From: Hyphomonadaceae bacterium
Lineage (GTDB): Bacteria; Pseudomonadota; Alphaproteobacteria; Caulobacterales; Aquidulcibacteraceae
Assembly (NCBI GenBank): GCA_016791365.1
Contig: JAEUMT010000021.1
Location: forward strand, 1 to 64,000
Length of the DNA stretch: 64,000 nucleotides
Reading direction: 5' to 3'
Position numbers and translations under genes: made by a program. Positions within the stretch are counted from its first letter, which is position 1. Each line of letters starts with the position of its first letter. The notes under the pieces are model-generated. The model saw nothing but the letters and a program-made list of their open reading frames with translations, was not told where the DNA came from and did not search any database. This document shows, piece after piece, positions 16,159 to 25,035 of this stretch.

Positions 16159-17604
16159 CTAACGGAACGGCGGCTCGTCGAACGCGCGCAGCTTGCGGCT
16201 GTGCAGGCGATCGCGGTTTTGCTTCAACAGCGCGATCGTCTCCAACCCGATGCGCAAGTGCGAGCCGACGGCGCTATCGTAAAACCGATCCGATACGCCC
16301 GGCAGCTTGATCTCGCCATGCGCGGGCTTATCGGAAATGCACAACAAAACGCCGTACGGCACCCGCAACCGGAAACCCTGCGTCGCCACGCATGCGCTTT
16401 CCATATCGACAGCAATGGCGCGCGATTGCGACAGCAATTGCCGCTCCTGATTGTAGTTCAGCTCCCAATTGCGATCCGCGTACGAGACCACAGTCCCCGT
16501 CCGCAAGCGCCGCCGCAAATCTTCCTTGTCGCCGCCCGCCACCGACGTCGCCGCCTGTTGCAACGCGATCTGCACTTCCGCGATTGCCGGAATCGGCACT
16601 TCGAGCGGCACGCGGTCGTCGAGAATTTTGTCGCGCCGCAAATAAGCGTGCGCCAACACGTAATCGCCAATGCGCTGCGTATGCCGCAAGCCCCCACAAT
16701 GGCCGATCATCAGCCAGCAATGCGGTCGCAACACCGCCAGGTGATCGGTGATCGTCTTGGCGTTCGACGGCCCGACGCCGATATTCACCAGCGTGACGCC
16801 ATCATTGTCCGGCGTCGTCAAATGGTAGGCCGGCATCTGATACTTGCGCCACGGCGCGCCCAGCGCCTTCAACTCCGCGTCCTTGTCCCCCGCTTCGACG
16901 CGAACGCCGCCAGGACACGACAGCGCCCAGCCTTTCGGCCCGTTGGCGACGCCCTCGGCCGCCCAGCGAATGAACTCGTCGACGTAACGCTGGTAGTTGG
17001 TGAACAAGATCCACGGCTGCACGTCGCCATAGGGCGCGCCGGTATAGTGCTCGATCCGCTTCAACGAATAATCCGTGCGCGGCGCATCGAACAACGCCAG
17101 CGGACGCGCGCCATCGAGGCGCTCCATCCGCAACCCGTCGACCACGGCATCGCCAACTTGCGTCAGGCGCGGGCTCGGGAAGTAGCGCGCCAAATCCTCG
17201 GCCGGCACATTTTCAAACGCCGCCGCGCCCGCCGCATCGAGCACGAACGAATACGGAATTTCGCTATCGCTGACGCGCACGCTCAGCTCCGCGCCGTAAT
17301 CGTCGACCAGCAATTGCAGCTGCTCGAGCAAATACCGGCGATAATATTTCGGCTGCGTGATCGAGACGGCGTATTCGCCCGGCCACATCATTTGCCCATA
17401 GGCGCGCGCGAGCCGCGGCGCCGGCGCGTCTGACAAATATGTGACGCGCAGCTCCGGATAGCGAAACAGCGCCCGCTCATCCAACGAAGGCGGCACGCCC
17501 TCTTCCGCGTAGCGGCGGATCGCGTTGATCAGCGCCGTCACGGCGCGATTGTGCAAAAATTCCAGGCGGTCGACGGCTTCAGCGGGCGTTTTCGGATCTT
17601 CCAT
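16159..17604 (-). CDS. amn: AMP nucleosidase
   Basis: A 481-residue cytoplasmic AMP nucleosidase that hydrolyses AMP to adenine and ribose 5-phosphate, controlling the adenylate pool. The N-terminal regulatory domain (residues about 1-170; ELRVTYLSDAPAPRLARAYGQ, SITQPKYYRRYLLEQL) precedes the catalytic nucleoside-phosphorylase-like domain (TLVNIGVGPSNAKTITDHLA, LMIGHCGGLRHTQRIGDYVLAHAYLR). VDMESACVATQGFRLRVPYG supplies the conserved ME motif that binds the nucleoside. Length matches the family. It is transcribed on its own, tail to tail with the DUF1835 gene. Confidence 0.95.
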   Translation of the reverse strand: MEDPKTPAEAVDRLEFLHNRAVTALINAIRRYAEEGVPPSLDERALFRYPELRVTYLSDAPAPRLARAYGQMMWPGEYAVSITQPKYYRRYLLEQLQLLVDDYGAELSVRVSDSEIPYSFVLDAAGAAAFENVPAEDLARYFPSPRLTQVGDAVVDGLRMERLDGARPLALFDAPRTDYSLKRIEHYTGAPYGDVQPWILFTNYQRYVDEFIRWAAEGVANGPKGWALSCPGGVRVEAGDKDAELKALGAPWRKYQMPAYHLTTPDNDGVTLVNIGVGPSNAKTITDHLAVLRPHCWLMIGHCGGLRHTQRIGDYVLAHAYLRRDKILDDRVPLEVPIPAIAEVQIALQQAATSVAGGDKEDLRRRLRTGTVVSYADRNWELNYNQERQLLSQSRAIAVDMESACVATQGFRLRVPYGVLLCISDKPAHGEIKLPGVSDRFYDSAVGSHLRIGLETIALLKQNRDRLHSRKLRAFDEPPFR

Positions 17605-17648
17605 CGCGGGAGTGTCCCGCGCTGGCCGCGCGCGTCAAGAGGCGATAA

Positions 17649-18191
17649 TCAGGCGACGCGCGGGATCGGATCGACCAGGCGCGAACGGCGATACGCATTG
17701 TGCGTCATGCTCACCTGGTTCTGAAACAGAAAACCCAGCGGAGCATGATATTGATACGCCGACTCCACCATGATGACGCTGCTGCCCACCGTCATCATGC
17801 GGCTGTCGAGCGCGACGTTGGAGCCCGGCTGACGCCCGGCCATGCCGCCATGACCTTCGCTCCAGACAACGCTCGCCGTCGAGGCGTTCACGATCGAGAT
17901 GCTGGACACGCGGATCTGCATCGAGGCCGGATCGTTCGGGAACATCAGAATATCGAGCGCGCGCCACATGCCGTCGATTTCGGCGTTTGAGATTTCGGTA
18001 TCGCGCGCGACGACGTCGGCGATGGAGGACGCCGCGTTCTGCGCGCGTTTGTTGGCGCCCATCACGTCGATGAGATCAACCGAGCCCAGGAGCAACGGCA
18101 CCATCAGCAACGGCGCGATGATGGCGAATTCAAGCGCCGCGACGCCTTTGTTCGCGGCCGCAAAGTGGCGAAGGCGCTGGATCAGCTTCAT
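17649..18191 (-). CDS. TadE-like pilus assembly protein (second of pair)
   Basis: A 180-residue pseudopilin-like protein. A positively charged N-terminus is followed by the TadE-type segment GVAALEFAIIAPLLMVPLLL (residues about 16-35) with the conserved Glu, then a periplasmic domain. TadE-like proteins are processed like prepilins and needed for Flp pilus assembly. I chose the ATG at 18191 because it overlaps the upstream stop (ATGA) and starts the typical N-terminus. Residues about 70-90 (SNAEIDGMWRALDILMFP) recall other tad accessory proteins. The pair is transcribed away from the main cpa operon. Confidence 0.85.
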   Translation of the reverse strand: MKLIQRLRHFAAANKGVAALEFAIIAPLLMVPLLLGSVDLIDVMGANKRAQNAASSIADVVARDTEISNAEIDGMWRALDILMFPNDPASMQIRVSSISIVNASTASVVWSEGHGGMAGRQPGSNVALDSRMMTVGSSVIMVESAYQYHAPLGFLFQNQVSMTHNAYRRSRLVDPIPRVA

Positions 18192-18739
18192 GCGTAAGGC
18201 TCGTTGCGGAACATCATCGTGGACACGAGAATTCGTTGACCACCGGAAATATTCTGAAAGACCGGCTCGAACATCGGCGTGAGCACCTGCCAGCGATAAT
18301 AGGCGCGCACGACGACGATGTCGGACGCCGCGCCAGGCTGATAGCCCATGCCGGCGTCCGAGAATTGATTGTTCTGGATCGGATTCTGCGCGCCGTTGCT
18401 CGCATCGGTGAACGAAGCGAAACGGCGGACATCGAGATAGAGATTGCCGTCGCAACCCATGGCGATGAAGTTGTTGAGCTCATCGCAAAGCTGCGCCTCG
18501 ATCTGCGCCTCGCTCACGCCGCCCATTTGCGCCTGTCCGGTCCGGATCTGGCGCGCCGTCTCGGTCACGGCGTAATCGAGACTGGTTTGCGCAAAGCCGA
18601 TCATCGCGACTTCGGCCAAGCCGAACGTCAGCAGGAAGAACGGCATGAGCACAAGCGCGAACTCGACGGCCGCCGAGCCGCGGCGCGCGCGGGCGAACCG
18701 CTTGAAGACTCGCATTCTTCGTAATGTGCGCGCGAACAT
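18188..18739 (-). CDS. tadE: TadE family pilus assembly protein
   Basis: A 183-residue TadE-family pseudopilin. After a basic leader, the segment GSAAVEFALVLMPFFLLTFGLAE (residues about 20-42) carries the invariant Glu and the long hydrophobic helix. The periplasmic part contains two cysteines (QLCDEL, AMGCDG) likely to form a disulfide. GGAGG about 5 bases before the ATG at 18739 supports that start. Its stop overlaps the start of the second TadE-like gene, so the two are co-translated. The protein is expected in the inner membrane, acting with the CpaF/TadB/TadC machine. Confidence 0.88.
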   Translation of the reverse strand: MFARTLRRMRVFKRFARARRGSAAVEFALVLMPFFLLTFGLAEVAMIGFAQTSLDYAVTETARQIRTGQAQMGGVSEAQIEAQLCDELNNFIAMGCDGNLYLDVRRFASFTDASNGAQNPIQNNQFSDAGMGYQPGAASDIVVVRAYYRWQVLTPMFEPVFQNISGGQRILVSTMMFRNEPYA

Positions 18740-18808
18740 ACCGCCTCCGAACGGGCACCTTACCCGCGCAGTGGCTGATTTTCCGTCAAACGAAAGGGTA
18801 AATGGCGC

Positions 18809-19255
18809 TTAACGGCGCGCGGCGGTTGCGGTCGCGGCGCGTGAGGTGATCTGATCGTTCACCGCCGAAGACGCCTCGCCGTCACCGATATCAGGACGCG
18901 GACGGCAAAGCGGCGTGCACTCAAGGCGCGCGACTTCCGCGCCGCGCTGAACCATGACCACATCGGTTTCATCCGGCGTGACGACGACGCGCCCCGAATA
19001 AAGCACGCGGCCGTTTTGTCCGACGACAACAAGATTGGTCGAGCCGTATGAGCGGCCGGTCACGAACAGGAACTGGTCGTTCTGGACGGTGACGCCGGCG
19101 ATGCTCGGATTGCCGATCGCCACCCCTTCGGCGGATTCAGACAAGCGGATCGGGAAGGCTTGATCCAGTGCAACGCGGATATCGCGGGCCGAAGCGGGCG
19201 CGGCAAACATAAACAGTGCGGCAGCAGCGGCGACGAGCGGACGCAGAACGCGCAT
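18809..19255 (-). CDS. Stand-alone secretin N-domain pilus assembly protein
   Basis: A 148-residue exported protein. Signal peptide (residues 1-23, ending APASA) followed by the pilus-formation N-terminal domain that usually opens the CpaC/RcpA secretin: IRVALDQAFPIRLSESAEGVAIGNPSIAGVTV, then FLFVTGRSYGSTNLVVVGQNG. The same pattern occurs in CpaC here (residues about 50-110), so this is a truncated paralogue with no secretin domain. Similar single-domain proteins occur in Caulobacter-type pilus loci. It may dock to the secretin or the pilotin. The C-terminal tail is low-complexity and Cys-containing. Confidence 0.8.
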   Translation of the reverse strand: MRVLRPLVAAAAALFMFAAPASARDIRVALDQAFPIRLSESAEGVAIGNPSIAGVTVQNDQFLFVTGRSYGSTNLVVVGQNGRVLYSGRVVVTPDETDVVMVQRGAEVARLECTPLCRPRPDIGDGEASSAVNDQITSRAATATAARR

Positions 19256-19513
19256 TGGCGTTTCCTTCTAATATCTCTCCTTATACTGGCTACGCGCCAA
19301 TGGTTTCGGGATCGCTAAGAAACGCGCCCGCGCGCAACATGACAACGCGGCAAGCACGCTAAAAAGCGCCGCGCTGTTAACCGAATCTTTGCCTTCCGAG
19401 GAGGCGTCAAAATTAACTTCGCTCCCGTAATGTCTGCGAGTGTCTGGGAAGGGTGTCGGGTGCGACGCTTGACCGGGCCGGTGAAAGAGCACTCGACAAA
19501 CGGAGCTATTATT

Positions 19514-19669
19514 ATGTTGAAGCGTTTCCTGAAGAACGAAGACGGCGCGACGGCCATTGAATACGGCCTCATCGCCGCCCTCATTGGCGTTGCGATCATC
19601 GTCGCCGTCACGGCAGTCGGCACGAACCTGACCGCCACGTTCACGGCGATCTCGGCTGGTCTGACCTGA
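19514..19669 (+). CDS. flp: Flp family type IVb pilin
   Basis: A 51-residue Flp pilin, the major subunit of the tad pilus. The prepilin site is NEDG/ATAIEYGLIAA: cleavage by CpaA after Gly would leave the mature N-terminus ATAIEYGLI with Glu5 and Tyr6, as in Caulobacter PilA. A single hydrophobic helix follows. I chose the ATG at 19514; a GGAG occurs about 9 bases upstream. The 258-base upstream region, shared with the divergent pilus gene, contains TTAACC (19377) and TTAAC (19413), which could be CtrA half-sites. An intrinsic terminator follows, so pilin is probably expressed more strongly than the downstream machine. Confidence 0.95.
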   Translation: MLKRFLKNEDGATAIEYGLIAALIGVAIIVAVTAVGTNLTATFTAISAGLT

Positions 19670-19741
19670 TCTAGCTAAAACGTGATGAGCGCGTCGCCCC
19701 TCGGATGGCGCGCTCAATACGTCCTTGTTTTCCCCTCTCGA

Positions 19742-19768
19742 AACGCCGCCCCTCGGGCGGCGTTTTTT
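19742..19768 (+). terminator. Intrinsic terminator after the pilin gene
   Basis: An 8-bp stem CGCCGCCC / GGGCGGCG with a 3-base loop and six T residues. It separates the pilin gene from cpaA and allows differential expression. Confidence 0.9.
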
Positions 19769-19814
19769 GTCGTTAATAATTCCTTGAGTCGGCGCGCGGC
19801 AGAATCATTTCGCA

Positions 19815-20318
19815 ATGTTCGAAATGATCGCGCTCACTGCTTTTGCCGGTTTGGTTGTGTTCGCGGCGTGCTCGGACGTCTCGCGCCTCATCATTCCGAA
19901 CTGGGTTTCGATCGCGTTGACCGCCATCTTTCCGGTCGCCGCGCTGATCGCCGGCGCGCCCCTCCTCAATGTCGGCCTGCACGTCTTGTTCGGTTTCGGC
20001 GTCCTCGCCGTCGGCTTCGTGCTTTTCCAATTCAACGTCATCGGCGGCGGCGATGCGAAATTGCTCGCCGCGGTTTCGGTGTGGACCGGCGCCGCCGCGT
20101 TCGCGCCCTTTATATTATGGACGGCGATCGCCGGCGGCGTGATGGCGCTGCTGTTGTTAACCGCCCGTCAACTCATTCCCGCCGGCGCCGTGCCGGCGCC
20201 GATCGATCACCTTCTCAAAAAGCAAAACGGCATTCCCTACGGCGCGGCGATCCTGGTCGGCGCGCTCATGGCGATTCCATCGCTTCCCTACCTGTCAAGC
20301 CCATTAACCCTGTCTTAG
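19815..20318 (+). CDS. cpaA: Prepilin peptidase CpaA (TadV)
   Basis: A 167-residue inner-membrane aspartyl prepilin peptidase (A24A type). The two catalytic Asp are in CSDVSRLIIPNW (about residue 21) and IGGGDAKLLAA (about residue 80, the GxGD motif). Five to six hydrophobic helices are visible. The N-methyltransferase domain of classical PilD is absent, as expected for tad systems. It processes the Flp pilin and TadE-type pseudopilins. It lies between the pilin terminator and cpaB. Confidence 0.93.
   Translation: MFEMIALTAFAGLVVFAACSDVSRLIIPNWVSIALTAIFPVAALIAGAPLLNVGLHVLFGFGVLAVGFVLFQFNVIGGGDAKLLAAVSVWTGAAAFAPFILWTAIAGGVMALLLLTARQLIPAGAVPAPIDHLLKKQNGIPYGAAILVGALMAIPSLPYLSSPLTLS
20304..20318 (+). 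promoter_or_regulatory. Candidate CtrA box TTAA-N7-TTAG
   Basis: TTAACCCTGTCTTAG overlaps the cpaA stop codon and lies 59 bases upstream of cpaB. It matches the CtrA consensus TTAA-N7-TTAA at seven of eight defined bases. CtrA controls pilus genes in Caulobacter, which makes the position plausible. Confidence 0.35.
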
Positions 20319-20377
20319 CCACAACAATGGTCTGTTCCGTTGGCTGCTTCGGGATGAACGCGCGGGAGTTTTAAAAC

Positions 20378-21181
20378 ATGTCAGCGCGTCAGCTGATCGT
20401 CTTGGTGGTTGCAGCGATTGCAGCCGTGGGCGCTCTTCTTCTTATTCGCGGCCTTGGCTCGCGCCAGGCCGAACAGACATCCGCCGAGTCCGAGCAAATC
20501 GCCGGCCAGCAGGTCCTGGTCGCGGCGCGCGACATTCCGCAGGGCGCCGCGCTCGCGCCGAGCGATCTCGCGGTCGCCCTCTTCCCGACAAGTTCGGTGT
20601 CAGGCAGCTTCATTCGCCTCGACCAACAACCTTCGGCGCAAGCTGATTTCGTTGGCGGCGTCACGCGTCGTCCGTTCGTGCAGGGCGAGCCGATCGTCGC
20701 CGCTTCGGTCGTGCAGCCGGATGGTCGCGGCTTCCTGGCCGCGCAACTGCAACCCGGTTTCCGCGCCGTTGCGGTTGAAATCGAAAAGACCACCGCCGTC
20801 GGCGGCTTCATCCAGCCGAACGATCATGTCGACGTCATCGTCACCGCGCGCCTCAACAATCGCGAAGGCGGCGGCGAGCAGGTCAACAGCGACATCATCC
20901 TGCGCGACATTCGCGTGCTCGCGCTCGGCGAAACCACAACCACACAGGATTCAGGCAACGCCCCGGCCATCGTCGAAGCCGGCGTCGCGGTGCTCGAGAT
21001 GAGCGCCGAAGACGCGCGCATTCTCGCGCTCGGCGACGAAATGGGCACGATCAGCCTCGCGCTTCGCGGCGTGCAAGCTGAAACGGTCGGAATGAATACG
21101 CCCTCGAACGGGCGGCAAATGAGCCAATCATCAGGCTCCGTGCGCGTCCATGCGTACGGCGCCGTGTCTGGGGGCAATTGA
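20378..21181 (+). CDS. cpaB: Flp pilus assembly protein CpaB (RcpC)
   Basis: A 267-residue protein with one N-terminal membrane helix (residues 5-25) followed by an SAF-like domain (VLVAARDIPQGAALAPSDL, about residues 45-65) and a beta-clip region (FRAVAVEIEKTTAVGGFIQPNDHVDVIVT). CpaB is a periplasmic component thought to stabilise the secretin or link it to the inner-membrane platform. The TGA stop overlaps the cpaC ATG by one base (TGATG), so translation is coupled. Confidence 0.93.
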   Translation: MSARQLIVLVVAAIAAVGALLLIRGLGSRQAEQTSAESEQIAGQQVLVAARDIPQGAALAPSDLAVALFPTSSVSGSFIRLDQQPSAQADFVGGVTRRPFVQGEPIVAASVVQPDGRGFLAAQLQPGFRAVAVEIEKTTAVGGFIQPNDHVDVIVTARLNNREGGGEQVNSDIILRDIRVLALGETTTTQDSGNAPAIVEAGVAVLEMSAEDARILALGDEMGTISLALRGVQAETVGMNTPSNGRQMSQSSGSVRVHAYGAVSGGN

Positions 21182-22869
21182 TGAGCGCCGGGAATACTTT
21201 TCGCGTTTCGCTCGTTACTGCCCTATCGGCGGCGGTAACGCTTGCGCCAACTTACGCTGTCGCCCAGGTCGAACCGCCGGATGCGCAGACTGTGCGCATC
21301 AACAATGGCGGCACGGCGCGGTCGGCTTCCATCGTGCTCCCCTGGGGCAAGTCGGCGATCATCGATCTGCCGGCTGACGCACGCGACATCCTGATCTCGA
21401 ACCCGCAAATCGCCGACGCCACGGTGCGCACCTCACGTCGCGCTTACGTCATCGGCCGCGCGCTTGGTCAGACCAACATCTTCTTCTTCGACGCGGCCGG
21501 CCGTCAGATCGCCAACGTCGATATCCGCGTCGAACCCGACGTTGGTCCTCTCAACGAATTGCTCCATCGCCATCAGCCGAGCAGCAACATCAACGCCGAG
21601 GCAGTCAACGCCTCGGTCGTGCTCACCGGCACCGCGCGCAATGCGGGCGACGCCGATCAGGCCGTCAACCTGGCGCGCACATTCCTCGGCATCAGCGGCG
21701 GCGAAGGTGCCGGCCAAGGCGGCCAACCGGGCGGCGCCAACTCGCCCGGCAACGCCACCGCCGGCGGCGCAGCCCCGCGGATCGTCAACATGATCCAGGT
21801 GCAAGGCAGCGAACAGGTTCTGGTCCGCGTCCGCGTCGTCGAGATGAGCCGCACATTGGTTCGCCAGCTCGGCATCAACGCCAATTACGACGAGATGATC
21901 AACCAGCTGATCGGCGAAGATGACTTCCTGAACCTCGCCACCGACAACGGCTTTTCGGTCAACGGCCAAATCCTCGGCGGCCTCACCGCCGCCGGCGGCA
22001 TCGCCAGCAACATCCTGCGTCCGGACTCCTACGCTTACCCGAGCGGCTCGGTCGATGCGAACATCGGCACCGGCGACGCAATGGTCGGCGGCTACGAGTT
22101 CGACGGCACAACCACAACCTACGGCCCCGCGCACGTTGAAAGCGCGCGCCGCACCGACGCCACCATCGAAGCCTTCGAGCGCGCCGGCCTCCTGCGCGTT
22201 CTCGCCGAACCGAACCTCACCGCCATCTCGGGCGAAGCCGCGCGCTTCCTCGCCGGCGGCGAATTTCCGGTGCCGGTCAACAGCGACGACGGCCAGATCA
22301 CGGTTGAGTTCAAGCCCTTCGGCGTCGGCCTCGCGTTCACGCCAATCGTCATGTCGGGCGGCAACATCTCGCTCAAGGTCGCGACCGAAGTCAGCGAACT
22401 GACCAGCGAGGGCGCGATCTCGACCGGCGACACGCCGATCCGCAACCAGGATGGCACCACCACCGTCATCCGCGGCATCACGATCCCCGCTCTGCAGGTG
22501 CGCCGCGCCGAAACGACGGTTGAAATGTCCTCGGGCAGCTCGATCGTCCTGGCTGGCCTCATCCAGGAGCGCACGCGCCACGCGGTTGAAGGCGTCCCGG
22601 GTGTGATGAACACGCCGGTGATCGGCTCGCTCTTCCGCTCGCGTGACTTCATCAACAACGAAACCGAACTGGTCATCATCGTGACGCCGTATCTGGTGCG
22701 TCCGACGAGCCCGGAAAATCTGCGCACGCCGTCAGATGGTTTCAGAAACCCCAGCGAAGGCGAAAGCCTGCTGACGGGCCGTCTCAACGCCATCTACCGC
22801 CCTTCGCGCGACGAAGCCGGTGAACAACAACAGCGCCTGCAAGGGCCGCATGGTCACGTGATCGAATGA
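21181..22869 (+). CDS. cpaC: Pilus secretin CpaC (RcpA)
   Basis: A 562-residue outer-membrane secretin that forms the pilus exit channel. Order: signal peptide (residues 1-29), pilus N-terminal domain (SASIVLPWGKSAIIDLPADA, then ILISNPQIADATV, about residues 41-110), a BON-like region (residues about 125-165), a glycine-rich linker, then the secretin domain (residues about 215-520; IVNMIQVQGSEQVLVRVRVVE, LAEPNLTAISGEAARFLAGG, GSSIVLAGLIQERTRHAVEGVP). The C-terminal tail is short. It starts one base within the cpaB stop. GGGGG lies 6 bases upstream. Confidence 0.95.
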   Translation: MSAGNTFRVSLVTALSAAVTLAPTYAVAQVEPPDAQTVRINNGGTARSASIVLPWGKSAIIDLPADARDILISNPQIADATVRTSRRAYVIGRALGQTNIFFFDAAGRQIANVDIRVEPDVGPLNELLHRHQPSSNINAEAVNASVVLTGTARNAGDADQAVNLARTFLGISGGEGAGQGGQPGGANSPGNATAGGAAPRIVNMIQVQGSEQVLVRVRVVEMSRTLVRQLGINANYDEMINQLIGEDDFLNLATDNGFSVNGQILGGLTAAGGIASNILRPDSYAYPSGSVDANIGTGDAMVGGYEFDGTTTTYGPAHVESARRTDATIEAFERAGLLRVLAEPNLTAISGEAARFLAGGEFPVPVNSDDGQITVEFKPFGVGLAFTPIVMSGGNISLKVATEVSELTSEGAISTGDTPIRNQDGTTTVIRGITIPALQVRRAETTVEMSSGSSIVLAGLIQERTRHAVEGVPGVMNTPVIGSLFRSRDFINNETELVIIVTPYLVRPTSPENLRTPSDGFRNPSEGESLLTGRLNAIYRPSRDEAGEQQQRLQGPHGHVIE

Positions 22870-22877
22870 GGCACGTC

Positions 22878-23564
22878 ATGAATTCCCGCCTGCCCCTTCT
22901 AGTTGTCGGTTTGACCGCGCTCACGGCTTGCGCCGGCGTGCCAAAGCCCGATCTCACCCAGCCGCCACTGGCGTCGCCTGTCGATCTGCACGAACCGACC
23001 GCAGTCGCCGCGGTTGCGCGCGTTGAGATCGCTGTCGCGCCGGGCCAAACCCAGCTTGCGGGCGCGGACCGCGCGCAGCTTCAAGCCTTCGCCGGCGATT
23101 ATCTCCGCTACGGCCACGGCCCGCTCGTGTTGGAAACGCCTTCAGGCGGCGCCAATTCCGAGGCCGCTTCCGTTCTCGCCGCCGATGCGCGCCGCGCCCT
23201 CGCGGAGGCCGGCGTGTCCTACGCCGCGATCGCGGGCTCGACGCGCGATGCAAGCGGCGAAGCGATGCCGATCCTGGTGAGCTTCAACCGCTTCGAAGCC
23301 CGCCCGCCCGAATGCGCCCCGCTTTGGGAGCAGGACCTCGCCCACCAGAGCAACAATCAGCCCTGGGCGAGTTTCGGCTGCGCCACCAATTTCAATCTCG
23401 CCGCGATGGTCGAGGATCCCGCTGATCTCGATCACCCGCGCGACATGACGGCGCGCAACTCCGGCCGCCGCGACACGGTCATGGACGCCTATCGCCAGGG
23501 CGATCAGACCCACGCCGACCGCAGCACAGACGAACGCATCACCATCAGTAACGCGGTCCAATAG
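22878..23564 (+). CDS. cpaD: Pilus assembly lipoprotein CpaD
   Basis: A 228-residue lipoprotein of the CpaD family, a likely pilotin or periplasmic partner of the secretin. Signal SRLPLLVVGLTALTAC gives a lipidated Cys. The conserved region ILVSFNRFEARPPECAPLWEQ and the block NNQPWASFGCATNFNLAAMVEDPADL are characteristic of CpaD. GAGG 6 bases upstream favours the ATG at 22878; the ATG at 22866 (overlapping the cpaC stop as ATGA) is a possible alternative adding four residues. Confidence 0.9.
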   Translation: MNSRLPLLVVGLTALTACAGVPKPDLTQPPLASPVDLHEPTAVAAVARVEIAVAPGQTQLAGADRAQLQAFAGDYLRYGHGPLVLETPSGGANSEAASVLAADARRALAEAGVSYAAIAGSTRDASGEAMPILVSFNRFEARPPECAPLWEQDLAHQSNNQPWASFGCATNFNLAAMVEDPADLDHPRDMTARNSGRRDTVMDAYRQGDQTHADRSTDERITISNAVQ

Positions 23565-23575
23565 GGCTAACGCAC

Positions 23576-25027
23576 ATGAGCAACCCCGATCCCGCCTGGA
23601 GCCTTGGCTCAGACGACGACTTCGTGCTCGAAGACGACGACACGTTCGGCGTTGGAGAGATCGAAGGGGGCGACCTGCCGCCCTTCGACAACGAGGACGC
23701 GCCAATCCCCGCCAACGAGCCGACGCACGCGCTCGCCGGCGAAGATCCGTTTGGCCTGAGCGCGCCAGCGCCGATCGTGCATGCCGCCGCCGCGGCGCCG
23801 GCCATGCCGCGTGAGGACACCCGCAGCACCGAGCAACCGGTGCCGCGCATCACCATTCACGCCGCCTGCGAACGTCACGAGATTTCCGACATCATCTCGG
23901 GCATCTCCGCCGACCGCCGCATGGCGCGCGCGGAAATCTCCGTCGAAAACGGCGGCATCGAAGCCGCCGTGACGCGCTTTGCCTCACAAGCCAGCCCGAA
24001 CCTGCTCATCATCGATACGCTGATGCAGGGTCAGCAGATGCTGCACCATCTCGATCGCCTCGCCCAGGTGATCGAGGAAGGCACCAAGGTCGTCATCATC
24101 GGCGCCGTCAACGATATCGCGCTCTTCCGCGAGCTGATGGCGCGCGGCGTGAGCGAATACATCGTGCCGCCGACACAACCGCTCGATCTCATTCGCACGA
24201 TCTGCGGTCTCTATGTGAACCCGGACAAGCCGTTCGCCGGCCGGGTCATCTCCGTGATCGGCGCGCGCGGCGGCATCGGCGCCTCCACCATCGCGCACAA
24301 CCTCGCCTGGTCGATCGCCGAGCGGCAGGAATCGAGCGCAACCCTGCTCGATCTCGACCTCTCCTTCGGCACCGCCGCGCTCGACTTCAACCAGGACCCG
24401 CCGCAATCGATCGCTGACGCGCTGATGGCGCCCGATCGCGTTGACGACGTCTTCCTGGAGCGCGTCACCACCAAGCAAACCCAACGCCTGCAGATGCTCA
24501 CCGCCCCGGCGACATTGGAACGCGAGTTCGAACTCGATCCGCAATCCTATGAGATGGTGATCGAGCGCGTGCGCCGCACCAGCCCGTTCGTTGTGCTCGA
24601 TCTGCCGCACGTCTGGACGTCATGGGTGAAGAACACGCTGCTCTCCGCCGATGACGCGATCATCGTCGCGGGGCCGGACCTGGCCTCGCTCCGCAACACC
24701 AAGAACATCATCGATCTCTTGAAGGCGATGCGCCCCTACGATTCACCACCGGCAGTGGTGCTCTCGATGGTCGGCGTGCCGAAGCGCCCTGAAATTCCGT
24801 TCAAGGATTTCGCGGAAGCGTTGGGCGCCGAGCCGGTGGCCGCGATCCCGTTCGATCCGCAACTCTTTGGTATGGCCGCGAACAACGGTCAGATGGTTGG
24901 CGAAGTCGCCGCGCAGTCGAAGACTGCGATCGCGCTCGACGCCCTTGCTGCAAGCCTGACGGGTCGCAAGCCGGTGGAGGCGAAGAAGACGTCCTTCACC
25001 GACAAGATTCCGTTCCTGAAGCGCTAG
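23576..25027 (+). CDS. cpaE: Pilus assembly ATPase-like localisation protein CpaE (TadZ)
   Basis: A 483-residue protein. The first ~85 residues are acidic and Pro/Ala-rich. A receiver-like domain follows (residues about 85-210; ISDIISGISADRRMARAEIS ... NLLIIDTLMQGQ). A ParA/MinD-type ATPase domain occupies residues about 220-470, with the deviant Walker A loop VIGARGGIGASTIAHNLAW and LLDLDLSFGTAALDF. CpaE/TadZ proteins place the pilus apparatus at the cell pole. The Walker A loop lacks the usual GK-T/S lysine but has the form common to CpaE. Confidence 0.94.
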   Translation: MSNPDPAWSLGSDDDFVLEDDDTFGVGEIEGGDLPPFDNEDAPIPANEPTHALAGEDPFGLSAPAPIVHAAAAAPAMPREDTRSTEQPVPRITIHAACERHEISDIISGISADRRMARAEISVENGGIEAAVTRFASQASPNLLIIDTLMQGQQMLHHLDRLAQVIEEGTKVVIIGAVNDIALFRELMARGVSEYIVPPTQPLDLIRTICGLYVNPDKPFAGRVISVIGARGGIGASTIAHNLAWSIAERQESSATLLDLDLSFGTAALDFNQDPPQSIADALMAPDRVDDVFLERVTTKQTQRLQMLTAPATLEREFELDPQSYEMVIERVRRTSPFVVLDLPHVWTSWVKNTLLSADDAIIVAGPDLASLRNTKNIIDLLKAMRPYDSPPAVVLSMVGVPKRPEIPFKDFAEALGAEPVAAIPFDPQLFGMAANNGQMVGEVAAQSKTAIALDALAASLTGRKPVEAKKTSFTDKIPFLKR

Positions 25028-25035
25028 GGGTTTGA

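Noticed and set aside
16075-17433. Long plus-strand reading frame (452 residues) opposite AMP nucleosidase
   Set aside because: It is the mirror of the high-GC amn gene; composition is Arg/His-rich shadow sequence without motifs, whereas the minus strand has complete AMP nucleosidase motifs.
19682-20374. Overlapping plus-strand frame (230 residues) across cpaA
   Set aside because: It is out of frame with cpaA, which has both catalytic Asp motifs; the alternative frame is Arg-rich shadow.
21433-22581. Minus-strand frame opposite cpaC
   Set aside because: Shadow of the secretin gene; no domain.
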